From contig JAEZUI010000126.1 of NCBI GenBank assembly GCA_023421115.1, positions 1 through 43,732 on the forward strand: a DNA stretch of 43,732 bases. The letters run 5' to 3'. Made by a program: the position numbers and the translations under genes. This DNA comes from Bacillota bacterium. GTDB lineage: Bacteria > Bacillota > Clostridia > Acetivibrionales > Acetivibrionaceae. Under the pieces are notes generated by a model. That model did not search any database. It was given only the letters and a program-made list of their open reading frames with translations, and was not told the origin of the DNA. Shown here one piece after another: positions 35,923 to 43,732 of the stretch; positions within the stretch are counted from its first letter, which is position 1, and each line of letters opens with the position of its first letter.

Positions 35923-36367
35923 ATGCAATCAATTAAGACTAATTGGATAAGTTTGATAGTCACAAGCATAATTTCTATATTCTGTATTTCAGTTGGTATA
36001 AATTCAATAAAAGAAAACATTAATCTTAGAATGAATGGAGAAGAATCTTGGGGGTGTTGTAAGAGAGTATGAATCATCTAGGGATGATGACGGACACTAT
36101 ATATACTATCCTGTAATAGAGTTTTTGGATACTGATAACAATTTAATAAAATTTACAGTATCGAGTCTACCTAAGAATCCTAAAATAGGATTAGAATTTA
36201 AAGTTTTTTATGATTCTAAAAACCCCAATAATGCTGTTGCTGATTCGTTCATGTATATGTGGGGTAAAGCATTGGGATTTTGGCTTTGGGGATTTTTCGG
36301 TTCGGTTTTTGTTGTAGCTATTTCAATAAATATTTATAAAACACGAAGAAAGCCCTATAAATTTTGA
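35923..36367 (+). pseudogene. DUF3592-type membrane protein split by a frameshift
   Basis: The start (ATG behind AAAGGGG) reads MQSIKTNWISLIVTSIISIF with a membrane helix, then NLRMNGEE. One frame over it continues NLGGVVREYESSRDDDGHYIYYPVIEFLDTD and ends with a second helix (WGFFGSVFVVAISINIYKTRR). Helix, VVxEYE...YYPVIEF, FYDSKNPNNA and a C-terminal helix form the DUF3592 layout. The break lies in ATGAATGGAGAAGAATC (36031-36047). If the sequence is right the gene is inactive; a sequencing error is possible. Function of the family is unknown. Confidence 0.7.
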
Positions 36368-36388
36368 TAGAGTTTTTTTAGTTAATAA

Positions 36389-36583
36389 GTGACATATTTC
36401 AAGATACCACAACAATTTGAACATTTTATATTGACCAATTCATTGTTAATTGGAAATAATGAAAAAAGTAATGATAATATCGGCAAAAATAAAGACGGTA
36501 ACTATGAAGGACACAGTTCTAATAATGTTTTTCCTGATTATGAAACTTGTGATGAAATGCCAAAATATGAGGACTGGTTTTAA
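36389..36583 (+). pseudogene. Small frame, parental-looking copy of the dispersed segment
   Basis: 64 codons from a GTG at 36389 (no ribosome site): FEHFILTNSLLIGNNEKSND... ending PKYEDWF. Its middle is repeated at 26881-26988 and its end, with the following noncoding bases, at 22023-22190. Very polar and asparagine-rich. It looks like the C-terminus of a larger lost protein. No family recognised. Confidence 0.45.
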
Positions 36584-36660
36584 AGAATAAATTCTTATAA
36601 CCTTAAGTTTTTAGTGCTGTTTTTTGGTTTTAGTAGTGAAAAACAAAATTTGATATGATA

Positions 36661-37037
36661 TTATGAAAAAAGCAAATACCTATCTATCATAGCATCAACA
36701 TATTTTAGGCCTCGATTTGGCAATTCGATAAATGTTTTATAAGGAAGTTCCATATCTAAAAAATTGGCCTTACCGGAGTCAGTATTCTGAGTATATAGAA
36801 TTTTTAGTTTTTTTGTTCCATCAATAACAATTGTATTACCGATAGGAGTATAGATGCTTCTTGTGCAATTTATCTCCACTTTTATCAAAACTTGAAATAT
36901 ACTTTTGACATCGGGTTTATTTTTAGGTATGTAAATGGGCTTCAGAGTATTGTATTAACTGCCCCCTAGTGTTTTTAGGGAGTTCAGTTATATCCGCTAA
37001 GCCTGATACATTAATAGAGTTTCTTACCATATCCATA
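36661..37037 (-). pseudogene. Frameshifted DUF3794 (SPOCS-like) domain gene
   Basis: The start ATG at 37037 sits 7 bases behind GAGGAA. Allowing for one extra T near 37020-37023 and one shift near the QYSE codons, the product reads MDMVRNSINVSGLADITELP, then QLIQYSE, IPKNKPDVKSIFQV, VEINCTRSIYTP, TIVIDGTKKLKILYT and LDMELPYKTFIELP. That succession (early ELPK, Q-Y-S, KPD-S/I, G-KLKILY, PYxTFIELP) matches the DUF3794 family of Clostridia. The last 75 codons are open. The final codons recur at 22149-22190 and 21854-21879. Probably inactive. Confidence 0.6.
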
Positions 37038-37305
37038 GGTGTTCCTCATATATTTGTATTTATATATATATAAAAACCTGTACCAATATATTATTGTTTT
37101 GATCAAGTTACAAAGCCCATCAAATTAGATTCTTTAAAATGGCGATTGGCCAGTTAGGTGTCTGGAATCACCTAAACTTGATATTTGTAACTGTATTGTA
37201 ACATATAATCATTAAAACATCTGCAAAAATTAGCCGATATAGAATTACAGACTAATTTCAATTTGTTGAGCTTAAAAAAATAAACAAAACAGAGGTAATG
37301 ATGTT

Positions 37306-40266
37306 ATGAACAAAAAGACTTATCTTTTAAAGAAAACTTTAGTATTATCTATAACCCTGCTTCTTTCTTTTTCAGTTTTGACCTCAACATATAAAATAGG
37401 GGCAGCAGAGAATATATACACAGGTATTAATACAGTAAATACAATTTTAAACAACATAGACTATAGGGATATAAAGCAGTCTAATGCTTGGTCAAAGGAA
37501 GCTATATGTGAAGTCAGCGCCCTTGAGGTTATGAAAGGATATGGCAACCAAACTTTTGGGCGTACTAATTCTGTCACTAAGGAGCAAGCCTTGGCTTTGG
37601 TATATAATGCAGTGGGCAGAGAGGCAGAGGCACAAGTTGCTGCAGAAGCACTTGATATTAGAAGAGTGGCGGATAATAAGAAAACATATGCTCCCGCAAT
37701 GTGGTCTGATGGGTATTTGCAGCTTGCAGCTACCGATGGTCTTATTACAGCTAAAGACCTGTCAGATGCCCTTGCATTGGATAAGAGTGCTTTTACACAG
37801 GAGAATTTTTATAGAAATTCAGTTGCGCAAAGGCAGGATGTGGCTTTCTGGATAGCGTCGGTTTTGGGATTAGCACCTGTATATGGTCAGCAGAAGGTGT
37901 TTAACAGCTATAGCGATTGGTCTCAGGCGGATCCTTTTAAGATACCTTATATAGAAGCAGTACTCGAAAAGGGCATTATGAACGGTTTAGGCAACGGAAG
38001 ATTTAATCCTAGAGGTAACGTCACCCGAGAGCAGATGGCACAGATTATAAAAAATGCTCTTCCTGTTATTTTACCTCTTAGAGGTTATGAAAAGAAATTG
38101 GGGACTATTGAAAGTATTAAATCGTCACTAACTTTTATTGATGGACAAAGTAAAACAGAAAATTCATATAATATTAGGAGCAGCAATGGAAGCTTACATC
38201 AGATTAATACTGAAATTTTTACAGGGCAATCTGTCGATTACCGAAATGAGCAGAATGGAAGAATAGAGGTAAAAGAAAATATAGATGTGATTGTTTATAA
38301 GAACGGATGGCTTGGAAAAAGCAACACCTTAGAGAAAGGTGACCGTATAGAATATACAGTAGCAGTGGACGGAAAGGTTTTATATGTAAAAGTATTATCT
38401 AATACAAAGGACACAAAGTATTTGGTTGCAAAAGTTAATACTATTGATACTTCAAAACAGACTTTAAACATTTCAAAGGTATTTGATTTAGAATACCCTA
38501 ATGTTGACCTGGAGGATAGAAATTTCTCCTATGACAGCGATGGTAAGGATGTTGATGTTACATATGTTTATAGCTCGGATGTAGAAATTTTTGTGGAAAA
38601 TATGAAGTCGGATATAGATGATATTAAGCAGGGAATGGATGTTATCCTTGCTATAAAGGATAATATGGTAACGGGGATAAAAACCGTTACTCTTAAGCTT
38701 AGGGATCAGGGAGTAGCAAATGGGGTGGTGGAAGATAACAATCCGCAGCTTGGATATATAACTCTTTACAATGAAAAGAAGGTTGATGACGGAACAGTTC
38801 CGAACATTAAAACCTATAACTACTCAAACCCTAAGAATATCAGTATAATGAAGAATTATAAGGTGGCTGGTATTGAAGAAATTGAGGGAGGAGACTCGGT
38901 TTACATTAAGTTTGACGATGAAGGAAACATTGAAATGATAAGTGCTGTAGATAACTATATTCAAAAACATGGTAAGGTACTTTCTAAAAAACCTGCATCC
39001 CTTGCAATACAATATGATGACGGTACACAGCAAATATTGATGACAAGTGGTGACATACCTGTAATTCTAGATAAGAAACTGGTTAATCATGATTCAATAA
39101 AAGAAGGGGATAGGTTAAAATTACTCCTTAACATAACCGAAGCTTCTACTAGTTTGAAACAGATAACCATAGAAGGTGATGAGCATTTTATTGCAAATAT
39201 ATATAAGGGCGTTGTGGACAAACTTGACGATGTATCAAGCAGCCTTGTTATTAGAAACATGGAAATACTAAAAAACGGAAAATGGGAAAGAACATTACAA
39301 AAGGGCTTTTCAACGGTTGGATTAGCAGAAGGTAATGACCTATATTATAGCAATGAGAGTATATCTCCGGATTTTGTCAACAGGAAATTGAGAAGCAGTC
39401 AAGCGTATATTGCTGTTGAAAAAGATTATGGAGGAGAAGAGAAGGCTGTTTTGGTTTCGTTCAAAGAAAGGGACGCTACTGAATTGACTGAACTTGAGGA
39501 CAGTATTGTATCGAACACTATGGGTAGTGAAGGTGAGATAGCCTTAGAAAAGGAAATAAATAATATAGTTTATAATAAGGGAACCATTATAGTTAAGGAT
39601 AAAAGATTGGTTACGGGCAGCAGTATATCATCGGAAGATACAGCTTACATCATAGCAAATAGAGCCTTCACTGATGGTTTGTACTATGCAAATATTGTTG
39701 AAATAGCACCTAGGAATGATCCGAATTTTATCGACATCTATAGGGGACGGATAGCGAGTATTAATGAAAACAAAGATTTTACGGTTAATTCTTTTTCACA
39801 GCTAAATGGAGTTAATTGGGATTTTTATAATACTCCAAAAACCTTTAGGATAACTTATGATACTGGCATAGTTGATGATTCGGGAATAGTAGGACAAAGG
39901 AATTTTGTTGATTATGGTAATTCAAGCTACAAAGAACGTACTGTTTATATCTTAGCAAATGGTACCGATGCGGTTCTGGTCAATACAGCACCTTACGGAA
40001 ATGTGTCAGCTAAAGGTGAAATATATGAGATAAATGGAGAGGATGGATCTACAGAATTTGTAATGTATAATGCAAAGGTTTACAATCCTTCTACCCATAT
40101 GTGGGAAAAAAGTAAGGATATGAGGCTGAATATTCTCCAAAACAGCATAATTCTAAAAGATAACAGGATCGCTCAAGCTAAAGATATTGCAAAGGGAGAT
40201 AAGGTCAGGGTAATTAAAAGGGATGAAAGTGAAACGGGTGATGCGTACATTATTTTTGTTGAGTAG
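37306..40266 (+). CDS. Large secreted protein with N-terminal SLH repeats
   Basis: 986 residues. Signal peptide ~1-33 (LVLSITLLLSFSVLTSTYKIGAA). Three SLH-type units fill ~48-255: the first (ICEVSALEVMKGYGNQTFGR) and third (IEAVLEKGIMNGLGNGRFNP) are clear, the middle one (LAATDGLITAKDL) is diverged. The remaining ~730 residues are a series of small beta-domains with recurring IVxKxGxxGKSNTLEKGDRI-like and INEIxGxD-like strands (for example NTLEKGDRIEYTV, IEGGDSVYIKF, IKEGDRLKLLL, AKGDKVRVI), and no catalytic motif. It should be anchored to the wall polymer by SLH. The next SLH gene follows after 50 bases, suggesting an operon. Confidence 0.88.
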   Translation: MNKKTYLLKKTLVLSITLLLSFSVLTSTYKIGAAENIYTGINTVNTILNNIDYRDIKQSNAWSKEAICEVSALEVMKGYGNQTFGRTNSVTKEQALALVYNAVGREAEAQVAAEALDIRRVADNKKTYAPAMWSDGYLQLAATDGLITAKDLSDALALDKSAFTQENFYRNSVAQRQDVAFWIASVLGLAPVYGQQKVFNSYSDWSQADPFKIPYIEAVLEKGIMNGLGNGRFNPRGNVTREQMAQIIKNALPVILPLRGYEKKLGTIESIKSSLTFIDGQSKTENSYNIRSSNGSLHQINTEIFTGQSVDYRNEQNGRIEVKENIDVIVYKNGWLGKSNTLEKGDRIEYTVAVDGKVLYVKVLSNTKDTKYLVAKVNTIDTSKQTLNISKVFDLEYPNVDLEDRNFSYDSDGKDVDVTYVYSSDVEIFVENMKSDIDDIKQGMDVILAIKDNMVTGIKTVTLKLRDQGVANGVVEDNNPQLGYITLYNEKKVDDGTVPNIKTYNYSNPKNISIMKNYKVAGIEEIEGGDSVYIKFDDEGNIEMISAVDNYIQKHGKVLSKKPASLAIQYDDGTQQILMTSGDIPVILDKKLVNHDSIKEGDRLKLLLNITEASTSLKQITIEGDEHFIANIYKGVVDKLDDVSSSLVIRNMEILKNGKWERTLQKGFSTVGLAEGNDLYYSNESISPDFVNRKLRSSQAYIAVEKDYGGEEKAVLVSFKERDATELTELEDSIVSNTMGSEGEIALEKEINNIVYNKGTIIVKDKRLVTGSSISSEDTAYIIANRAFTDGLYYANIVEIAPRNDPNFIDIYRGRIASINENKDFTVNSFSQLNGVNWDFYNTPKTFRITYDTGIVDDSGIVGQRNFVDYGNSSYKERTVYILANGTDAVLVNTAPYGNVSAKGEIYEINGEDGSTEFVMYNAKVYNPSTHMWEKSKDMRLNILQNSIILKDNRIAQAKDIAKGDKVRVIKRDESETGDAYIIFVE

Positions 40267-40316
40267 AGTATATATTTAATGAAATCTGAAATTTTGTAAT
40301 TTGGAGGGAGTTCAAT

Positions 40317-41855
40317 ATGACAAAACTATTGAAATTAATGTCATTGATGATTATTATAGTATTAAGTGTATCAAATATTGAAATATATGCAAGAAGTGGT
40401 GACAGTGGTTTTGAAGGAGGAATATCCTCTGGAGAAGTTGAGGGTAAGACTACCTACGATTATAAGGAAGTTGTGTTTTTGACGGGAGAACCGATAGTAT
40501 TTAGCGGTACATTGACAATAAAGAAAACCTCTAAACAGGATAGTGCAACAGGTAAGCAAATAATAACGTCAAATTATACATATAAGCTTGCAAATTCTGA
40601 AAAGTCAGGGACTCTTACTAAGGTCATTTCCTACAATACGGTGCTTACCGAAAAAGATAACGGGCAAAAAATTGAAGAAACAAGTTTGAACGGAAAATAC
40701 ACTGAAGTTATTGATTTAGATGGTGCAAAATATAATCTGAGAAATTATGATTTTACAAAGACTAATATTACTGATTCGAAGCCGGCGGTTGATTATTTAG
40801 CGGGAAACCTATGGGGCAGAAAGACATATAGTATTGGAACGGATGAAGGTACTGTCACAATAGATGTTACCGGTGATTTTTACGGGTATAACCAGTATTG
40901 GGGCTCAACTGAAACACAGGTATTGGAGTATATGATCAAAAGCGAGACTACAAAGGGCGATAGTGTTGACAAATGGGGTGGGACAGCAAGTATAAGACTT
41001 TCCAACAGTACTGCAAAGCAAATAAAGTATGTTGAGAATGAGCCTGAGACCATCAGTTTTGAAGGTGGATTTGTTCAGACTCAATATAATAACAGTATTC
41101 TTCAATACTCCTCAAGCTTACCGGAGTTTGATTCTCAGGGAGTATCGACAGATAGATTGATTGAGAAATCCGATAGTCTGAAAATCGAAGGGTTTCCTGT
41201 TAAAACAAGATTATTGGTTCCAAGTATCCACCATTTAAAAGGTCATTGGGCTGAAAATGATATTAAAGCTCTTTATAGTTTGGAGGTTTTTAAAGAGGAC
41301 TCTGACAAATTTAATCCACAGGACGTAATGACCAGGGCAGAATTTGCCGATGCAATTGTGCTTGCTGCAAAAGAGGTTCCTCAAGATAGTACCTTGGTTA
41401 CTTCGAGAACGAGCAGAACCGTTAAAAGCAAAAAGGAAGAGATTTTATCACCGTTTATTGATGTACAGGTGGAAAGCAAATATTTTGAAAGTATTAACAA
41501 TGCCTACAAAAGAGGCATAATAAGCGGCCGTGGAAATGAAAAATTTGCACCGGAAGATTATCTGACTATGGCTGATGCAATAACAATTATCATAAGGGCT
41601 CTTGGATTAGAAGCTTTAGCGCCTGCAGGTGGAGTTGCAACTCCGTTTGTGGATGATGCTGACATCCCTTCATATGCCAGAAATCATATTTACGTCGCAC
41701 AAAGGATAGGCCTTGTCTTAGGCGATGAAAGAGGATATATTAAACCTTGTGAATATCTTACAAAGGCAAGAGCGGCAGTTGTTATAAATAAGGTTATAAA
41801 TTATATGAGAGATGACCTAAAGAAAGACTATAGAGAAAGACTAGTTAACTACTAA
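40317..41855 (+). CDS. Secreted protein with C-terminal SLH repeats
   Basis: 512 residues. Signal peptide ~1-25 (LMIIIVLSVSNIEIYARS). Residues ~28-300 are a beta-rich region of no known family (YDYKEVVFLTGEPIVFSGTL; repeated KYTEVIDLDG- and GNLWGRKTYSIGT-type strands). Residues ~305-505 carry three SLH domains (HWAENDIKALYSLEVFKEDS; INNAYKRGIISGRGNEKFAP; IYVAQRIGLVLGDERGYIKP). GGAGGGAG ribosome site. It shares the SLH anchor with its upstream neighbour but has it at the opposite end, so the two could present different faces at the surface (inference). Confidence 0.88.
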   Translation: MTKLLKLMSLMIIIVLSVSNIEIYARSGDSGFEGGISSGEVEGKTTYDYKEVVFLTGEPIVFSGTLTIKKTSKQDSATGKQIITSNYTYKLANSEKSGTLTKVISYNTVLTEKDNGQKIEETSLNGKYTEVIDLDGAKYNLRNYDFTKTNITDSKPAVDYLAGNLWGRKTYSIGTDEGTVTIDVTGDFYGYNQYWGSTETQVLEYMIKSETTKGDSVDKWGGTASIRLSNSTAKQIKYVENEPETISFEGGFVQTQYNNSILQYSSSLPEFDSQGVSTDRLIEKSDSLKIEGFPVKTRLLVPSIHHLKGHWAENDIKALYSLEVFKEDSDKFNPQDVMTRAEFADAIVLAAKEVPQDSTLVTSRTSRTVKSKKEEILSPFIDVQVESKYFESINNAYKRGIISGRGNEKFAPEDYLTMADAITIIIRALGLEALAPAGGVATPFVDDADIPSYARNHIYVAQRIGLVLGDERGYIKPCEYLTKARAAVVINKVINYMRDDLKKDYRERLVNY

Positions 41856-41977
41856 GGAATATTTCATCAATTCCTTAGGAACGATTAAAATATAAGTTCC
41901 AACTCTGGGATAACGAAAAACTTGATTTGATAATGTTCTCACACTATGAGAATAAGAAGTTGTTTTTTCGTTATCCC
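41852..41977 (+). terminator. Two successive hairpins between the SLH gene and the protease gene
   Basis: First: CTAAGGAAT/ATTCCTTAG (41852-41878) at the stop codon. Second: GGGATAACGAAAAACTT (41907-41923) pairs with AAGTTGTTTTTTCGTTATCCC (41957-41977) with a bulge, and an inner TTCTCA/TGAGAA stem sits in its loop. The second is probably a terminator, or a read-through control before the protease gene. Confidence 0.6.
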
Positions 41978-42024
41978 TTAGCTGTTGCTAAAAATATGAC
42001 TTTTTAAAGAAAAGGGGAAAAAAC

Positions 42025-43518
42025 ATGAAAAAAAAAGTTCTAAAAATTGTAAGTGTATTGGTGTTGTGTCTGCTGACTTCAAATATATCCTTTGCAGCGG
42101 AAAGTGTGTCAGGGGATGAAGCGTGTGAGGATATGGATTACTTAAAAACTATTATGGATATGATAAAGGATAGGTATAAGGGTAAAGTTACTGATGAGCA
42201 ATTGATTGAGGGAGCAATAAACGGAATGTTTGACACTATGGACCAATATACTGAATTTTTTACCAGTAAAGAGGCAGATAGCTTTTTTAGTAATGTAGAG
42301 GGCTCGTATGTCGGAATCGGAGTAAGTATATCAACTCAAACAAACGATGTATGCATTGTAGATGTGTTCAAGTCTTCTTCGGCTGCTAAAGCAGGAATAA
42401 TCAAAGGAGATATAATTGTCAAAGTTGATGGGGAAAGTGTCGAAGGCAAAAATAGTGAAGAGGCTGCTCAACTGATTAGAGGCAAAGCAGGAACGAAAGT
42501 TAATTTAGGAATAAAGAGAGCCGGACAAAGTGAATTGCTTACAATAGAAGTAGAGAGGGCAGAAATTAGGATTAATCCTGTAACTTACAATATAAAGGGT
42601 GATATTGGTTATATCAAACTCGATATTTTTAATTCCAATTCAAGCATTAGTATGGCTAAGGCACTAATAGAGATGGATGACGCTAAAATCGGAAAGCTGA
42701 TATTGGACTTGAGGGATAATCCCGGCGGAGAGGTAAGTCAGGTGGTGAAAATAGCGGAGAAGTTTGTTCCTGAAGGGTTGATTACAAAGCTTGATTTTAG
42801 GTCGGAAGCGATTAAGGACGAAGAATACTATTCTAAAAATAAGGAGCTAAAATATAAGTTGGTAGTATTAGTGAATGAATTAAGCGCTAGTGCCTCTGAG
42901 ATTCTTGCAGGAGCAATACAAGATACCGGTTCGGGTGTTTTGGTAGGTGCTAAAACTTACGGAAAGGGAAAGGTTCAAAACATTTATCCTGTGCTATCTC
43001 CCGAAGCTTATAGGAAGTATGAACAAAAATTCGGAACAAAGATAATAGACGGTTATGATCTGATAAGCAATTACGATGTTTCGCCTCCTAACGACGAAAT
43101 AATAGGGTGGACAAAAATCACAACGGGTGAGTATTATACACCTAAAGGAAGAATGATTGACGGCACAGGCCTTCAACCTGATTTTTATATTGAAAATAGT
43201 TATATTGAAAATGAAGTTGATATAAGGAGCATAGATACTCTTTCAGTGCAGAATAAACCTTATATAGATGATAAGAGCATAGATGTTTTTAATGCGGAGA
43301 AAATCTTAAAGTTTCTAGGTTATAATATTGCTAAGCCGGATATGCTCTTTGATAGTGAATCCGCAGCAGCTGTTTTCGAGTTTCAGAAGGACAAAGGTTT
43401 TTATCCCTATGGTATATTGGATTTTTCCACGCAGCAAGCATTAAATAAAGAATTCGAAAATCACCTTTTAGGGCATGACAAGCAAATGACAAAGGCTATA
43501 GAGTTATTAAAGGATTAA
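42025..43518 (+). CDS. S41-family (CtpA-like) carboxyl-terminal processing protease with peptidoglycan-binding tail
   Basis: 497 residues. Signal peptide ~1-24 (VLVLCLLTSNISFA). An N-terminal helical part is followed by a PDZ domain (~90-175, YVGIGVSIST ... GIIKGDIIVKVDG) and the S41 catalytic domain (GYIKLDIFN; LDLRDNPGGEV). The catalytic pair is S289 (LSASASE) and K314 (TYGKGKV), 25 apart as in known CtpB-type enzymes. Residues ~425-480 (AEKILKFLGYNIAKPDMLFD...AVFEFQKDKGF) are a PG_binding_1 domain. It should act outside the membrane near the wall, trimming secreted proteins. AAGGGG ribosome site. Confidence 0.94.
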   Translation: MKKKVLKIVSVLVLCLLTSNISFAAESVSGDEACEDMDYLKTIMDMIKDRYKGKVTDEQLIEGAINGMFDTMDQYTEFFTSKEADSFFSNVEGSYVGIGVSISTQTNDVCIVDVFKSSSAAKAGIIKGDIIVKVDGESVEGKNSEEAAQLIRGKAGTKVNLGIKRAGQSELLTIEVERAEIRINPVTYNIKGDIGYIKLDIFNSNSSISMAKALIEMDDAKIGKLILDLRDNPGGEVSQVVKIAEKFVPEGLITKLDFRSEAIKDEEYYSKNKELKYKLVVLVNELSASASEILAGAIQDTGSGVLVGAKTYGKGKVQNIYPVLSPEAYRKYEQKFGTKIIDGYDLISNYDVSPPNDEIIGWTKITTGEYYTPKGRMIDGTGLQPDFYIENSYIENEVDIRSIDTLSVQNKPYIDDKSIDVFNAEKILKFLGYNIAKPDMLFDSESAAAVFEFQKDKGFYPYGILDFSTQQALNKEFENHLLGHDKQMTKAIELLKD

Positions 43519-43617
43519 TTGCTGAAAATACAAGGGCTTCAGAGCCTTTCTAAAAAACCTTCAAATGAAAGCACATCTCTCAAATAGTGCAAGTGCATAT
43601 TATGTAAAGAACATTGC

Positions 43618-43722
43618 GAAGAGCCTTAGAGAATGTAGACGAAGCGGAGGATAAGTCGAATCACCTGTCCGAGCGAAGCGAGTTTGATTCGACCCGTAGC
43701 GAGTCGTACATTCTCTTAGGCT
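43618..43722. repeat. Large nested stem-loop at the right end
   Basis: The outer arms AGCCTTAGAGAATGTA (43622-43637) and TACATTCTCTTAGGCT (43707-43722) pair with one mismatch. An inner stem GTCGAATCA (43655-43663) / TGATTCGAC (43685-43693) lies inside, with GAGCGAAGCGAG in its loop. It is more GC-rich than its surroundings. It could be a dispersed intergenic repeat element or a structured RNA; the window ends 10 bases later. Confidence 0.6.
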
Positions 43723-43732
43723 TGTAGCTTAG

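Overview
The window reads as a low-GC, AT-rich Gram-positive anaerobe of the class Clostridia. A type I dockerin protein, three S-layer-homology (SLH) proteins, a one-polypeptide pyruvate:ferredoxin oxidoreductase and a DUF3794 remnant together suggest a cellulosome-forming, Acetivibrio/Hungateiclostridium-like species. That placement is an inference from gene content. No rRNA, tRNA, CRISPR array or intact transposase was found.

0-12.7 kb is compact and mostly housekeeping. It opens with the end of a probable nonribosomal peptide synthetase thioesterase. Then comes an ECF sigma / zinc-finger anti-sigma / polytopic membrane protein / DUF4097 operon, a HerA-like ATPase (DUF853), a cyclase-family hydrolase and a FmdB-type zinc ribbon. 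The cell-wall precursor genes ddl and murI follow, whose 5' regions share a motif. DUF1934-argS (overlapping genes) and a metallo-beta-lactamase-fold hydrolase end the block. 12.9-16.4 kb is the complete pyruvate:ferredoxin oxidoreductase with a strong terminator.

17-29 kb is an accessory zone with much gene decay. It holds a tandem pair of copper-amine-oxidase-N-like secreted proteins and a truncated ATPase-domain regulator. A frameshifted ABC ATPase fragment is fused to a duplicate of the 3' end of the oxidoreductase gene, and a frameshifted glycosyltransferase follows. The intact genes are a two-component system (membrane histidine kinase plus LuxR-type regulator) and, beyond it, a secreted bulb-type lectin with an inserted segment. 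Further on are acetyltransferase and antitoxin remnants, a small membrane protein and a heavily broken secreted protein with PPC-like repeats. Pieces of one small-gene module recur at about 22.0, 26.9 and 36.4 kb.

29-43.7 kb is dominated by cell-surface proteins: a beta-helix protein with three C-terminal SLH repeats, a 980-residue PPC-like-repeat protein ending in a dockerin, a 986-residue protein with N-terminal SLH repeats, a 512-residue protein with C-terminal SLH repeats, and an S41 (CtpA-like) protease with a peptidoglycan-binding tail. A Phd/YefM-RelE/ParE toxin-antitoxin pair and frameshifted DUF3592 and DUF3794 genes lie between them. The intact genes point to cell-envelope construction, sensing and surface display; the remnants mark two zones where sequence has been repeatedly rearranged.
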